64,000 nucleotides of DNA from Atrichornis clamosus (lineage: Eukaryota > Chordata > Aves > Passeriformes > Menuridae). The notes under the pieces are model-generated. The model was not told where the DNA came from. It worked only from the letters and a program-made list of their open reading frames with translations, and searched no databases. Of the stretch, positions 12,111 through 24,902 are shown in pieces. How positions within the stretch are numbered: the first letter of the stretch is position 1; each line of letters starts with the position of its first letter. The position numbers and the translations under genes were made by a program. Location of the stretch: the NCBI GenBank assembly GCA_013400975.1, contig WBMZ01010267.1, forward strand, positions 1 through 64,000. Reading direction: 5' to 3'.

Positions 12111-14395
12111 GTCGTAGCCTTTAAAGACCATCCCATCCCATTCCAACCCCCAATCCTGGGCACTGCTTTCCCTGTCCCTCTCCTTGTCCAGCAGCTGGGA
12201 TTGGGGCAGTGCAGGGATTTCCATCCTGTGTGGGATTTCCTCCGTGTGGCTTGGGTGCTGTGGGGTGGCTCAGCACCCGGGGGGGGCCGGCTCTCCCTCC
12301 CTGCTGGAAGAGTGTGGGAACACGTGGATGAACCCATCTGGAGCAAAGCTCTCCGCGCCTGGGAGCAGCCGCGGCACGCGCAGCTCCCCGAGAGGAGCTG
12401 TCACAGCCCTGTTTACAGCCGGTGTGGTTTGGGATCTCAGGTGTGCAGCAGAGCGGGGGAATGTGCTCTTGTTGGGATCATTCATCGCTTTTTTGGGTGG
12501 CAGGACCTGCTGGGCTGCCCGGGAGCTGAGAGCCCCGAGTCCACGGAGGGCAAATTCCTCACCTGAAGGAGCAGGAGTGAGAAAGGGGAGGATGTGAGGA
12601 AGAAACAAACCCCTGAACTTGGCTCTTAACCTTCATTTGTACCTGCAGCGTTCAGGCAGGGCTAAACGAGTTCCCTTTTCCTGCTGGGCAGGTGAGTCAG
12701 GTGCTGAGCAGGAGGCTCTATCCCCATCCTGCTGGCACCTGTGGCACTGGGAATGTCCCCGTTCCCGTGTCCCAGTCGTGGCAGGGACAGTGCGGAGGAG
12801 TTTGGCTCAAGATCACGGTGAACTTTGAGGCCTCTTCGATCAGGGCTGCCCTGAAAATCTGGGGTTGGGGCTGCAAAAAAACCCTCCAGGGTTGATTACA
12901 GGTCGCGGGATTTGCGTTGCCCCGAGCCCCCAGCAAGGTTTTCCCCCTGGATCTGAACTCTGCAGTGTCAGATCTCTGCTGGAGACATTGAGGGAGGGGA
13001 TGGAAGGGAATCTGGCAGAGGGAAGGAGTCTCTGTGCCCGAAGAGAGCAGGAGGGGAACACAACGCACCTGAAGGGCCCCGCAGGGCAGGGGCCGGGGGC
13101 AGAAACCTCTGGAAAAGGTTCATTCTCCAGCGGGATAAAGCCTGCTCCATGCTTCCCTCCTGGGTTGTGACAACTCCCCCCACCCAGCCCCCTGCTCCTG
13201 GGTGGGAGCACCCATTCCCTGCCCCTTCCTTCCCTCGGGAATTGCGCTCTGAGAGTGGGGACGCGTGCCCCGCGTCAGAGAGGGGCTCGGGAGCCCCCTT
13301 ATCTCCGAGCCACCGCCGTTATCTCTGCTCCAGCCCTTCCCTGGATGCTCTGGGTGCTGCAGTGGCCCTGGGGCTGGAGAGCTCTGCTGAGGGGAGGCAG
13401 GTGATGGCAGAGGCAGGGGATGAAGCAGCTGCCAGCCCGGGGACCCCCGTGGTGACAGCAGTGCCCCTGCACAGCCCCCCGGTGAGCTGTTCCCGTTCCA
13501 TGGGCTCCGTGCCGCCATTCCCCGATGGAATTGCAGCTGCAGCAGCAGCAGGAGGATTCCTGGCCTGCCGGGGGTGGATGGGGACGTGTCTGTGGTGTCC
13601 TGTGAGCACCCAGAGTCCTCTGGCAGCTGCTGCTTCCTCTCTGCATGGGTGGGATTTTGGGCACAGAGCGTGGCGGTGGAGAGGGGGGTGATTCCGCTGA
13701 TTCCAGCCGTGGAATTCCAGGACACTGCTCTGGGAGCACTGCAGAGGGGAGTGGGACTGACTCCTGTGGCCAGGACTTGTTTTTGTGCCTGAAGTTTGGA
13801 GGAGGACAGGGAGATGGGCTCCCCTTGCCGAATCCTCCGTGGATTTCAATCCAGTTTGCAAGGTTTTAATTTGAGATTAATTTTAAGGTTTTAAGGCAAA
13901 GGGTTTATTCAGTAATTAACAGGAACACGAGTTGCCTCTGGCGCTTCCACTTGCAATATTATCTGCCCTGCCTTTGTCTTTCCGAGGTGCCAGAGCCTTG
14001 TCAGAGCCACCACATTCCCTTTTTTCCATCCACCCCATCCTCCTCCTCCTCCTCCTGGCCCTGTTGGAGGCTCCTGTGCCGCTGCCGGAGCCTCCCCCGT
14101 GGCTGAGCTGTGCTCCCTTGAGCTCTGCGGCCTTTCCCAGCTGGGACTTCCACCCTTTTCATGTTCCTTCCACAGCTTTTCTTCGCTCTGCAGTGTCTTC
14201 CTCTCCCCTGACACGTTTCACCACCGAGATTTCCCTGCCAGGCCGGGGAGAGCTGCAGCGGAGGGCTCTGGCCGGGGGAGCACCGTGTGCTCCGCTCTCC
14301 GCTGCCCACACATTTTGTGCTTTTTGGGGCTGGTGGAAGTGGGCTGGAAGGCTCTGCCAGCCCTGTGGCACTTGTGACGACGTCCTGAAAAGATT

Positions 14396-14985
14396 AGGGA
14401 GCCCAGAAAGTGAAACAGAAGCCGAGAAGGTGAAAGAGAGCAGCCCAGAAAGTGAAAGAGAGCAGTCCAAAAAGTGAAACAGAAGGCCAAACAGTGAAAG
14501 AGCAGCCCAGAAAGTGAAACAGAGCAGCCCAAAAAGNTCCTGAAAAGATTAGGGAGCCCAGAAAGTGAAACAGAAGCCGAGAAGGTGAAAGAGAGCAGCC
14601 CAGAAAGTGAAAGAGAGCACCCCAAAAGGTGAAGCAGAGCAGCCCAGAAAGTAAAACAGCTGCCCAGAAAGTGAAATAGAGCAGCCCAGAAAGTGAAACA
14701 GAAGGCCAAACAGTGAAAGAGCAGCACAAAAAGTGAAATAGAGCAGTCCGAAAAGTGAAACAGAGTAGCCCAAACAGGGAAAGCGCAGCCCAGAAAAGTG
14801 AAACAGCGGCCAAGAAAGTGAAAGAGAGCAGCCCAAAAGGTGAAGCAGAGCAGCCCAGAAAGTAAAACAGCTGCCCAGAAAGTGAAATAGCTGCCCGAAA
14901 AGTGAAATAGAGCAGCCCAAAGAGTGAAAGGGCATCCCAGAAGGGGAAACAAAGCACCCACAAAGCGAAGCAGAGCAGCCCAGGC
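14396..14985 (+). repeat. Degenerate about 20-23 bp minisatellite directly before AGRN exon 2
   Basis: The repeated core is AGCCCAGAAAGTGAAACAGA with many variants. The array ends about 40 bp before the exon 2 acceptor. On the opposite strand the units read TTTCACTTTCTGGGCT and stay open in several frames, giving spurious Phe/Ser/Leu-rich ORFs. A single N at 14537 interrupts the array, and the 82 bp after it duplicate the array start. Confidence 0.9.
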
Positions 14986-15024
14986 AGTGCGAGCCCCACG
15001 AGCTGTCCCTCCTCGCCCTCGCAG

Positions 15025-15286
15025 GTGCGGGTGTGGCGCTACCTGAAGGGCAGAGACATCGTCACCCACGAGATCCTCCTGGACGGCGGCAACAAGGTGG
15101 TGATCGGCGGCTTCGGGGACCCCCTGATCTGTGACAACCAGGTGTCCACGGGGGACACCAGGATCTTCTTCGTGAACCCGGCGCCGCAGTCGCTGTGGCC
15201 GGCCCACCGCAACGAGCTGATGCTCAACTCCAGCCTGATGCGGATCACGCTGCGCAACCTGGAGGAGGTGGAGCACTGCGTGGAAG
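15025..15286 (+). CDS. AGRN: AGRN exon 2: main body of the NtA laminin-binding domain
   Basis: This 262-nt exon encodes 87 residues (numbers 65-151) plus one base of a split codon. The acceptor is CCTCGCCCTCGCAG and the donor is GTGAGG (phase 1). The protein begins [19 protein letters not shown], continues through [19 protein letters not shown], and ends in the helix-forming [12 protein letters not shown]. It carries one N-glycosylation sequon (NSS, Asn 132) and cysteines at about 100 and 149. The NtA fold is a TIMP-like beta barrel whose C-terminal helix contacts the laminin gamma chain (family knowledge). That helix is encoded at the end of this exon, just where the optional microexon would add seven residues. 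A minisatellite lies just upstream (to about 14985) and the 53-bp satellite starts 178 bp downstream, so this exon sits isolated between repeats. Identification as agrin is certain from sequence identity. Confidence 0.98.
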
Positions 15287-15464
15287 GTGAGGCTGCGGCA
15301 GCGCTGTCCCGGGATTCCCGGCTCTGCTGGGTGCCCCGTGTGTCCCTGGATTGGCGGGGACGGACGGGCGGGGGGCTGAGGGTCGTCATCCTGCAGCGCT
15401 GGGCGGGGTCGGGGTGGGGTCGGGGGCTCCTGGCTCTGCCCTCGCTGCCAACCCGGCCAGAGCT

Positions 15465-17340
15465 GGTTTATGTTCATTTAACTCCAGGTTTGCTGCTTTT
15501 GAAACCGAGCAAAAGTTGGTTTACGTTCATTTAACTCCAGGTTTGCTGCTTTTGAAACCGAGCAAAAGTTGGTTTATGTTCATTTAACTCCAGGTTTGCT
15601 GCTTTTGAAACCGAGCAAAAGTTGGTTTATGTTCATTTAACTCCAGGTTTGCTGCTTTTGAAACCAAGCAAAAGTTGGTTTATGTTCATTTAACTCCAGG
15701 TTTGCTGCTTTTGAAACCAAGCAAAAGTTGGTTTATGTTCATTTAACTCCAGGTTTGCTGCTTTTGAAACCAAGCAAAAGTTGGTTTATGTTCATTTAAC
15801 TCCAGGTTTGCTGCTTTTGAAACCAAGCAAAAGTTGGTTTATGTTCATTTAACTCCAGGTTTGCTGCTTTTGAAACCAAGCAAAAGTTGGTTTATGTTCA
15901 TTTAACTCCAGGTTTGCTGCTTTTGAAACCAAGCAAAAGTTGGTTTATGTTCATTTAACTCCAGGTTTGCTGCTTTTGAAACCAAGCAAAAGTTGGTTTA
16001 TGTTCATTTAACTCCAGGTTTGCTGCTTTTGAAACCAAGCAAAAGTTGGTTTATGTTCATTTAACTCCAGGTTTGCTGCTTTTGAAACCAAGCAAAAGTT
16101 GGTTTATGTTCATTTAACTCCAGGTTTGCTGCTTTTGAAACCAAGCAAAAGTTGGTTTATGTTCATTTAACTCCAGGTTTGCTGCTTTTGAAACCAAGCA
16201 AAAGTTGGTTTATGTTCATTTAACTCCAGGTTTGCTGCTTTTGAAACCAAGCAAAAGTTGGTTTATGTTCATTTAACTCCAGGTTTGCTGCTTTTGAAAC
16301 CAAGCAAAAGTTGGTTTATGTTCATTTAACTCCAGGTTTGCTGCTTTTGAAACCAAGCAAAAGTTGGTTTATGTTCATTTAACTCCAGGTTTGCTGCTTT
16401 TGAAACCAAGCAAAAGTTGGTTTATGTTCATTTAACTCCAGGTTTGCTGCTTTTGAAACCAAGCAAAAGTTGGTTTATGTGCATTTTACTCCAGGTTTGC
16501 TGCTTTTGCAAGCAAGAAAAAGTTGTTTTGTGTTCATTTTTACTCCAGGTTTGCTGCCTGTTCTCAGCTTTGCTTTTGCAACTGAGCAAAAGTTGGTTTA
16601 TTTTTGTTTTACTCCAGGTTTGCTGCTTTTGCAGCCAAGAAAAAGTTGGGGTTTTGTTTGTTTTACTCCAGGTTTGCTGGGTGTTCTCAGCTTTGCTTTT
16701 ACAACCAAGCAAAAGGTGATTTATGTTGATTTTACTCTGGGTTTGCTGCTTTTGCAATCAAGCAAAAGTTGGTTTATCTTCATTTTACTGCAGGTTTGCT
16801 GTGTGTTCTCAGCTTTGCTTTTGCAACTGAGCTAAAGTTGCTTTATATTGATTTTACTCCAGGTTTGCTGCTTTTGCAACCAAGAAAAAGTTGGTTTATG
16901 TTCACTTTACTCTAGGTTTGCTGCTTTTGCAACCAAAAGTTGTTTTGTATTCATTTTACTGCAGGTTTGCTTTTGCAACCGAGCAAAAGTGACTTTATGT
17001 TGATTTTACTCCGCGTTTGCTGCTTTTGCAACCCAGAAAAAGTTGGTTTATCTTCATTTTACTCCGGGTTTACTGTGTGTTCTCAGCTTGGCTTTTGCAA
17101 CCAAGCAAAGGCTGGTTTTATGTTAATTTTAGTCCAGGTTTGCTGCGTGCTCTCAGCTTTGCTTTTGCAACCCAGCAAAAGTTGGTTTATATCGGTTTTA
17201 CTCCGGGTTTGCTGCTTTTGCAGCCAAGCAAAAGTTGGGTTTTTGTTCGTTTTACCCCAGGCTCGCTGCGCGTTCTCAGCTCTGCTTTTACAGCCGAGCA
17301 AAAAGCTGTTTTTAGGTAGGTTTTGCTCGGGCTTTGCTGG
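15465..17340 (+). repeat. 53-bp satellite array
   Basis: The unit begins GGTTTATGTTCATTTAACTC and includes GGTTTGCTGCTTTTGAAACC. Copies 1-19 (15465-16471) keep an exact 53-bp period and are almost identical; the first few have CCGAG where later ones have CCAAG. From 16472 the copies diverge, and roughly 53-bp units alternate with roughly 70-bp units carrying an extra TGTTCTCAGCTTTG segment. The array starts 178 bp after exon 2. Because 53 is not a multiple of 3, ORFs across it are short and meaningless. Confidence 0.97.
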
Positions 17341-18407
17341 GTGTGCTCAGTCCTCTGTGCAGCGTTTGCTTGGAGCATCCCCCGTGCGAGTCCTGCCTGA
17401 CCCAGGTGTGGGGCGGGCTCTCCCCGGGGAGGTCGGGCTCAACCCTGCGTTGGCTTTTCCTGGAGGTTTAGAGCTGTAAATTAAGGGGTTCATGCCGTGC
17501 TGAAGGGCTGTTCTCCATCACAGCCACCCCAGCTTCCTCTGGCTGAGCCTCCTTGCTTGCTCGGAGCTCCTGCAGGGATGCAGGGAGCCAGGAGAGTTCA
17601 GCCTGGGGGTAAATCCTGCTTCTCCGGGGGTGTAACTAAGCCAGAGCGAGTCCCAGGCCTCCAGGTGTGATGGGAGGAGAGCAGTTCTGATTAGAATTGA
17701 TCATTTTTTTGTCTCCTTTCTCACCTTAAAATCGTTGTTCTGTATTAACCCCCTCCGTCCTCCCTCTCCCCCTTGGTGCTTCTCCTGCTTCCAGCGAAAA
17801 CCCCGAGCTCAGGGGGGGGAAAGTGGAGCCTCCGAAGGCCTTTGAGCACGTCCCGAGAGCAGATGAGTAAACACGGGCAGGAATGCAGGAATTCTGCACA
17901 GACAACAAATAAACACAGGGACCGGCTCCCTCCTCCCCCTGGATGTGCAGCAGCGAGGCCATCACCCCCTTTTTCCAGCTGGGAATGCTGGCCAGGGGTA
18001 AATGAGCCAGCTCTGGGACAGAGCTGCTTCAGCAAAGGGGCTCCCAGGAGATGCTGCCTTGAGTGGGGCTGGGGAGAGGGAAGAGCACGGGAGGCTTTCC
18101 GAAATGATAGACGTAAAATTCCATAATATCCTTGGAAAGCGGCAGCCCTGCTCCTTCCTTTGCCCCGAGGGAGGGAGGAGGAAGATGAGTGTGTGTGTGG
18201 TGTTTTGAGCTCAGCCCGAGCAGATCTGGGGAAGATTTCTCCCCTCCCTGGTGGGCTCTGGGTTTGAACGCGCTCTGATCCCAGCTGGGTCATTCCCATT
18301 CGTGCTGAAGGATGCAGGAGAAGGGGAAGTTGTGAGGACACCCCGGAGCAGCCTCCCAGGATCCGAGGGATCCCACGGGGAGTGGAGAGTTCCTCCATCA
18401 GGAACTG

Positions 18408-18645
18408 CAGTGACAGGACAAGGGGGAATGGGCTCAGACTGAAAGAGGGGAAATCCAGGTGGGATGTGAGGAGGGAATCCTTTCCTGTGAGGGTGGGGAA
18501 GCCCTGGCACAGGTTATTCCATGGCTGCCCCATCCCTGGAAGTGTCCAAGGCCAGGGTGGAGCAACCTGGGCCAGTGGAAGGCATCCCTGCCCATGAAAT
18601 GAGACGATCCTTAAGGACTTTTCCAACCCAAACCATTCCGTGATG
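18408..18645 (+). mobile_element. CR1 LINE 3' end
   Basis: Runs from TGACAGGACAAGGGGGAATG through CCCATCCCTGGAAGTGTCC to TTTCCAACCCAAACCATTCC. Confidence 0.93.
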
Positions 18646-20703
18646 TCGCTTAAGGCCCTTGGGAGATGAGGAGGGCTCAGGATTTCCTCCTGACACCACG
18701 GATCTGGTGTAGAACTGGGACAGGTGGATGTGGGATCCTTCCCTCCAACCCAGCACCACCAGGAAGGTTTTTGGAGCTGCTCCCAGGCTCCTGTGCAAGG
18801 GGGATGGAGGTGCCGGAGCTGGGCACGTTGGGACTCTCCACTCCCTGCTTTAATTCCAGGTCCACGCAGAAATGGGAGCTTGGTCCTCATCCCCTGCCCC
18901 TCAGCCTTCCCTCGTGCCGGGGGTAGCAGAGGATTCCTCCTGGGATCATGGGCTGCGTCCCTTGTCCCTTGGACTGAGCCATTCCCTCAGCCCCAGGGAG
19001 CTGTCGGGAGGCGGGGTGGGGACGTGGGGCTGGGAAAAGGGCTGGAAAACCACCTGCAGAGCACAGCACGGAGCTCTGGAGCTCTCCAGACTGAGTGGGC
19101 AGGAGCGGCCAAACCAGGCGGCTCTGAGCTCCCCACGTCTCAGGTGGCTCAAGGTGTTGCTCAGGGGAGATGTGATTTTTGTTTTGGGCATCCAGCAGGC
19201 TTGGCAGCTGTTCCATTTTTTCCTGGGAACCCCCATTTTTTTGGGTCACATTCCACGGACTTGCTGTTCTTCCCACATCCTGGAAGTTCGGTGGGAGTAC
19301 CCTCTATTCCACAGAAAGCACGGAACAAATTTCTCTTCCCTTGAGCCTCCCCCCCGGAAGCTCAGGCCTCTCCCGAGGGCTCTGGCAGTCCCTGTGAGCT
19401 CCCCCAGCACCTCTGCCCACCCGGCTCCTGGAAATCCAGGCCCAAAGCAGGCCTGAGAACCTGCTCCTGCCACGCCGGGAACCGTCCCGGAGCTCCCAGC
19501 CTGGGAATTGAGCTCCAGGACTTGTTTCCCATCGGCTCCTCGCAGGAAGCTTCAAAGCAGAGCTGCCCAGGACGCTGCTCTTCGCTGCACTTGGAGTTTC
19601 CAAACAAACCTTGGAGTGCTTTTGCAGAAAGAATGGGAAGAATGGCGGCAGCTGAGTGGAAAAACACGAATGTTTGGAGTATCTTCATCTCTTGTTGCTC
19701 CGGCTTGGAAAAATCTTAGACAGGCAAGATTGGGATGTCTGAGAGGGGAGTTCAAACCAGGGCACGTCTGTGGAACAGCTCAGGTTGGAGTGGGAACAGC
19801 GGGATTTGATGATTTAGTTGTGATCCAAAGGTTTGGAGCAGCTGTGGTGGAAGTGCAGGGCTCCAGCAAACCGGGAAGGCTCCAGGGGCAGGGGAGCAGC
19901 CCTGGAGCTCATCCAGGACTCTGGGACGCAGGGTGGGATTGGGCCGAGCAGGAGGAGGGCCCTGGTACCACTTCTGGGGAGAGTGAATGGAAAGGGAACA
20001 GTGGGAGTGGATTCCGCTTGTTCCCAGGGACGCCTGGATGGGCCTTCCCAGGGAAATAACAGGAACAGAGCCACAGCCTTGCTGTATTTATTGCTGGCCG
20101 TGCAGGAGATGCTCCCCCCTGTGCCTGGGCCCAGCCCCGGGGTCCCTTCCCTCCTGGAAGAAATGCAAAACATCCCCGGAGTTCGAGGCGGGAGCGGAGA
20201 GGGTCAATTTGTTTAGCAAATTCCTATGGAATTTTAATCTGGTGTGGGAGGCTACTGGTCTGGGAAGGCTCCTTTGGCCCTGCTCTGGCACATCCTGCTG
20301 CATTTCCCTGCGGGATCAGCTCGGGGCTCCGGGAGCAGCTCCTGTGTCTTGGCAGTGCTGCCGTGACGAGAGCTGGGCCCTGGCCGTGCTCTCCGGCTCC
20401 GGCTTTTCCTTTGTTTGCTCCACGAAGGACTCGGAGGGGCTGGTGCCCGGTGTGCTGTGCTGCAGAGAGGGGCTGCAGCTGCGGCAGCTCGGGCTGGCTC
20501 TGTGCCTCCTCCCGCCCTGCGTTTTCCTGGGAAACTGCTGGATCCTGGATCTGGGAATGCACGGCAGAGCAGCATTCTCCCCGCTCCATCCCTTTTGGGA
20601 GGACACGGGGTAGAAGAGAAGGGATGTGGGGTTGGGAAGGGTGTTGGGAGTGCTCATCTCTTTACCTCCTGCTGGGTGTTTTCCTGGGAAACTGCTGCCC
20701 TGG

Positions 20704-21028
20704 ATGGGTCAGTGTTTGCCCAGGATCCCCGGAAGGGTCAGTCCCTGCCCAGGATCCCTGGATGGGTCAGTCCTTGCCCAGGATCCCCGGAAGGGTCAGT
20801 GTTTGCCCAGGATCCCCGGAAGGGTCAGTGTTTGCCCAGGATCCCCGGAAGGATCAGTCCCTGCCCAGGATCCCTGGAAGGGTCAGTCCCTGCCCAGGAT
20901 CCCTGGAAGGGTCAGTCCCTGCCCAGGATCCCTGGAAGGGTCAGTCCCTGCGCGGGAGCCCTGGATGAGCAGTCTCCCTCTGCCCGGGATCCCTGGATGA
21001 GCAGTCTCCCTCTGCCCGGGAGCCCCGC
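20704..21028 (+). repeat. 29-bp minisatellite
   Basis: About ten copies occur of a unit containing GGGTCAGTCCCTGCCCAGGA followed by TCCCTGGAA. Copies alternate between GTGTTTGCC and GTCCCTGCC variants; the last ones are degenerate. The related TCCACGTTAATTCCTGC motif repeats three times just downstream (about 21075-21124). Confidence 0.95.
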
Positions 21029-21610
21029 GGGCATCCCCCGGCCCCTGCCCACACCCGGCACCGCCGGGGCTCGCTCCACGTTAATCCCTGCTCCACGTGA
21101 ATTCCTGCTCCACGTTAATTCCTGCCGGGGAGGGGGACTCGGCTCTGTTTACCTGAACAAACACCCTGCAGAGATCCCGCATTCCTTTGGGATGACTTCC
21201 CGGAGCTTTGATGTGCTGTGTGGCCTTGCTGGGGACAGTGACTGCTCCATCCATGCCTTTTCCTTTTTTTATCCTCTTCCCGCATTTTCAGCTTCCTGGA
21301 ATCGTTTTCTTTGATTAGCAGAGGAAATGGGACCCCGGAGCTCTCAATAATTCATATTCAATTTGGCTGACTTCAGCCTGGCTGCAGCTCAGGACTGCAA
21401 AGTGAATAAAAACCTGGGAGCTTTCAAACCATTTTCCCGTTTGCCTCCCGTTTTCCCTCCCCCGGCCCTCGCAGTGTCCAGCACTGGGAGTTGTTCCTGG
21501 GAATTGTCCAGCCAGGAGGTGCTGGGGTGGCCAGAGTGGCTCGGGGACACCGGGCTCTGTCCCCAGCCCTGCCTCAAGCTCCCACCCATGCTGGTCTTCC
21601 TCAGGACCAG

Positions 21611-21830
21611 GGAATGGAATCGGTTGGAAAACCCCTCTAAAATCGAGTCCAGCTTTACCCAGCACCACTAAACCGTGTCCCCAGCTGCCACATCCACACA
21701 TTTACGGACCTTCCCCGGGATGGTGATTCCACCACTGCCCCGTCCCGACTCCTGGCCACCCTTTCAGTGAAGGATTTTTCCCTAATATCCCATTTAGGAG
21801 CTTCCACTCTCCCGCTTTCCCTGTTGACCT
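21611..21830 (-). mobile_element. CR1 LINE 3' region
   Basis: GGAATGGAATCGGTTGGAAA, GGGATGGTGATTCCACCACT and TTTCAGTGAAGGATTTTTCC occur in reversed CR1 order. Confidence 0.85.
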
Positions 21831-22724
21831 TGAGCTGACCAAACCCTCGGTGTTGGCTCCTGTGCCTTGGCCACATCCCAGCCCTGTTAATTCCCTTTTC
21901 CTCCTTAAATCCACACTTCAGCTTCACCTAAAAGCCTCTTTCTCTGGAGGGTAAATGTGCTGCCTCTTTGCTTTGCCCTGTGCCGCAGCTCTGCCTCATC
22001 CCAAATTACTTCCAGGCAGCAGGAATCCCATGGATCCCGCTGGAAAAAGGTGTTTTGCAGCCCAAACTGCTGCCACAGGGTCTGTCAGCTCCGTCCTGGA
22101 GGAGCTGGGGCTGGAATTTGCTGCAGTGAGGAGTCTGTGGCATTCCTAGAGTGACCAGGCAGTGCTTTTCATCCTCCAGCCACGTGGATTTGGGTGGATT
22201 TACTTGGATTTGGTGGTTTTCTGCCCTGGGAGAAGTCTGGCAGCGCTGCTCGGTGTTTATAGGTTAAAATGCTCCTTCACAGCTGGGCTTTGCCCTCTCC
22301 GTGGCATCTTTTTTCCATTATCTCCTCCCGGGCTGCTTTTTTTTGGGAGAAGGAAGCCAGGTTCAAACAGCTCTGCCCCGACTCCCTCTTCCCATCCTGC
22401 TTTCTTCCCTGCGGGACAGCGGATGTTGGGAGGGAGCTGCAGGCTCCTGGAGGATGCTGTGCCATCCTGAAGGGCTGGGAGTGCATCTTCTGTCTAATTT
22501 TAGGTCACTGTGCTCTCTCCTGATTGCAGGGACGTTAATTAGCCCAAGTGAGGGCTGGCTGTGCCTCGCCAGCTTGGATTTGTGGGGGATAATTAAAGGA
22601 AGGGGAGCAGGAAAAGGCTGAGGGAGCTTTGGCTGATCCCTGCACTCCCAAGGGTGTTGCCTTTCCTCGGCTGTTTCATCCCCGGGTCTGAGTTTTGGGG
22701 GAGCAGCTCCCAACTCCCTTCAGA

Positions 22725-22875
22725 CAGAGGGGAATGGTTTGGGTTGGAATTGGCCTCATCCAAGCTGCTCCTGTTGGGAAGAGAGGGAAGCGTGGAGGCT
22801 CAGAATTTCACAGGATCAAGGAATGGTTTGGTTTGGAAAGGGCCTTAAAGCCCATCTGGTTCCAGCCACCTCCCG
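22725..22875 (-). mobile_element. Two adjacent CR1 3'-end scraps
   Basis: GGGAATGGTTTGGGTTGGAA occurs near 22730 and GGAATGGTTTGGTTTGGAAA near 22820. Both are reversed CR1 ends; the second is preceded by tail-like TTTCACAGGATC. Confidence 0.75.
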
Positions 22876-24750
22876 CTATCCCAAACCACCCCAGAGGACG
22901 GAGGCAGACCATGGGCAGGGGTGGTTTGGGATCCCTTCCTGGGATTTCTCCCTCCCGGAAGCCACATCCCAGCCCTGCCGTGCATCCAGCCTGGGAGAGA
23001 GGCGCTTCCTTGGGCTCTGCCTTCCTTCCCCCTTCCTGCCCTCAGCCCTAATCCTGTCCTGTGCTGACGGGCAGCGGCGGGCCGGGACAGCATTCCAGGC
23101 ATAGCTCCGCCAGGTAGGGAGGCAGGAGCAGCGCTGGCAGCGGGATCCGGGCGTGGCAGAGCAGGAAAAGGGGCGGCGTGGGCAGCGGGGCGCTCCTGGG
23201 GCCGTGGCACAGCACCAGAGGGGCACTGGGGTCGTGTCCCTGGCGCGGGGAAGGGTGGCCTCGCGTTCCCGATCATCCTCTCCCTGCATCCCTGCTCCTG
23301 GAATGCGCAGCTCCTCGGGGAGGAGGTGGGAAAGGACGCTGATTTTGGGACGATTGTGTGGGGTTGTCCCGGGGGAAAAGCAGCCCCTGGCACCGGGCAG
23401 CAGAGCAGAAGGGTCCTGGCTTTGAATTCGGGAGTGATCCCGGGGCTCCCGGATGTCCGTGTGGGAAGCAGGAGCTGGAAAAGTGTCCTCGCACTGGGAC
23501 AAGACCCCACTGTTCCCTGTGTGCCTTCCCAGGGGGAATAGCTCCTTCCCTGTCCTGTTTGATGTAATTGGGATCCTCGTCGGTGCTTTCAGTGGGATTT
23601 TCATCCCGGTGTCCAGGAGCGTTTTCCCTCAGCAGGAGGAGCAGGATTGAGGCTTCATGCATTCTGCAGGGATGTTTTGCCAGGAGATTCCTTTGGGCTG
23701 ATGCTTTTCCCTCCATTTCCCATCCCGTTGGTACCTGAAAATCCAGGAACAAACAGATCCATCAAAGCTGTGGGGCTGGAATTGAGTTCTCTTGCACGGT
23801 TATTACCCAGGTGAATCCTTTAGTGGGAGCCATTCCCATGGCCTGGGATGAGCTGTAGCTCCATTTGGGATAATTGTGCTCCTGGGGAGTCAGCCTTTGA
23901 GAAAACAGGATTTTTTCCTGTTTCATTTGTCCACCCCCTGCTTAGATCCCGTTTCTCCCCAGCTTTCCTTGCTCCCCCGGGCTGCCTGTTTACGTGGTGC
24001 CAACATCCCCGAGCCAGCTGTTTTGCGGGATGCTGTTTATCCACCCGGGAGATCACCCGGGAAGCTCCCGGCGGTGGGGTGGGGAAGCTCTGCCACGAGG
24101 AGCTCCGTGTGGGTGAGGCTCGGGCTGAGCACAGAGCCCAAAACCCGTGGAAATTCCCGGTTTCCTGCTGCCCTTGTGCTGCGGTTGGGATCGCGGAGCA
24201 GCTCCCCGTTCCCGTGATCCAGCAGCTCCCCCATTCCCGTGTTCCCTGCTAAGTGGCGGGCTCGCTGCGGGCTGTGTTTAATGGATGTGCCGAGGAGCCG
24301 GGGAGCAATTCCCACCCTCAATTCCCACCCTGTCCCAGCCCCCCGCATTCCCGGGCCGTGAGGCTGCTGCGGACAATGGCACTGGAGATGTGTGGCCCTG
24401 CCCGGGGATGGTGACACGGTGACATCACCCTGGGCAGGGACACAATCCCTTCTCCAGGGCTTGTCCTTTGTTCTCCGGCGGCTCCCGGGGCGCGATTCCC
24501 TCCATTCCGGGATCTCCACCAGCTTTGGGAAGGGGGATGAAAAGCTCTGGGCGCTTCTTGCAGCCTCGGGGCTGGAGTTGGGTCATTTGTCCCTCCCTCA
24601 GGCAGCAGCCAGGTTTGGTGGCTCTGGGCACAGAGGTGGTGGCAGGGAGAGAGAGATCCAGAGGTTTTTCCACTGCTGTGGGAATTTTCTCCAGTTGAAG
24701 ACTGGAGGGGTGGAGGAACTGGGCAGCAGGATCACAGGGAGGCCAGTCTG

Positions 24751-24902
24751 CATGGAATCATGGAATGGTTTGGGTTGGAGAGGACCTTAAAGCCCGTCCA
24801 GTTCCAACCCCAGCACCTTCCACGATCCCAGGTTGCTCCAAGCCCTGTCCAACCTGGCCTTGGACCCTTCCAGGGATGGGACAGCCACAGCTTCTCTGGG
24901 AT
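24751..24902 (-). mobile_element. CR1 LINE 3' end
   Basis: The tail ATGGAATCATGGAATGGTTT is followed by CCAGGTTGCTCCAAGCCCTG and GGGACAGCCACAGCTTCTCT. Confidence 0.93.

Larger units (their letters stand above)
7709..15024 (+). other. AGRN: AGRN intron 1
   Basis: This 7.3-kb intron runs from donor GTAAGG to the acceptor before exon 2. It contains a 15-16 bp repeat at about 8721-8805, a perfect 115-bp tandem duplication at 11357-11586, a CR1 fragment at 11835-12110, and a degenerate minisatellite with a single-N join at about 14396-14985. No other exon is recognisable. Confidence 0.9.

Noticed and set aside
14218..15477. 419-codon minus-strand ORF rich in Phe, Ser and Leu
   Set aside because: It is the reverse of the minisatellite before exon 2 and runs across agrin exon 2 on the wrong strand and across an N.
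15465..16471. Regular repeats reminiscent of a CRISPR array
   Set aside because: There are no variable spacers: the whole 53-bp unit repeats. The locus is avian nuclear DNA, so this is a satellite.
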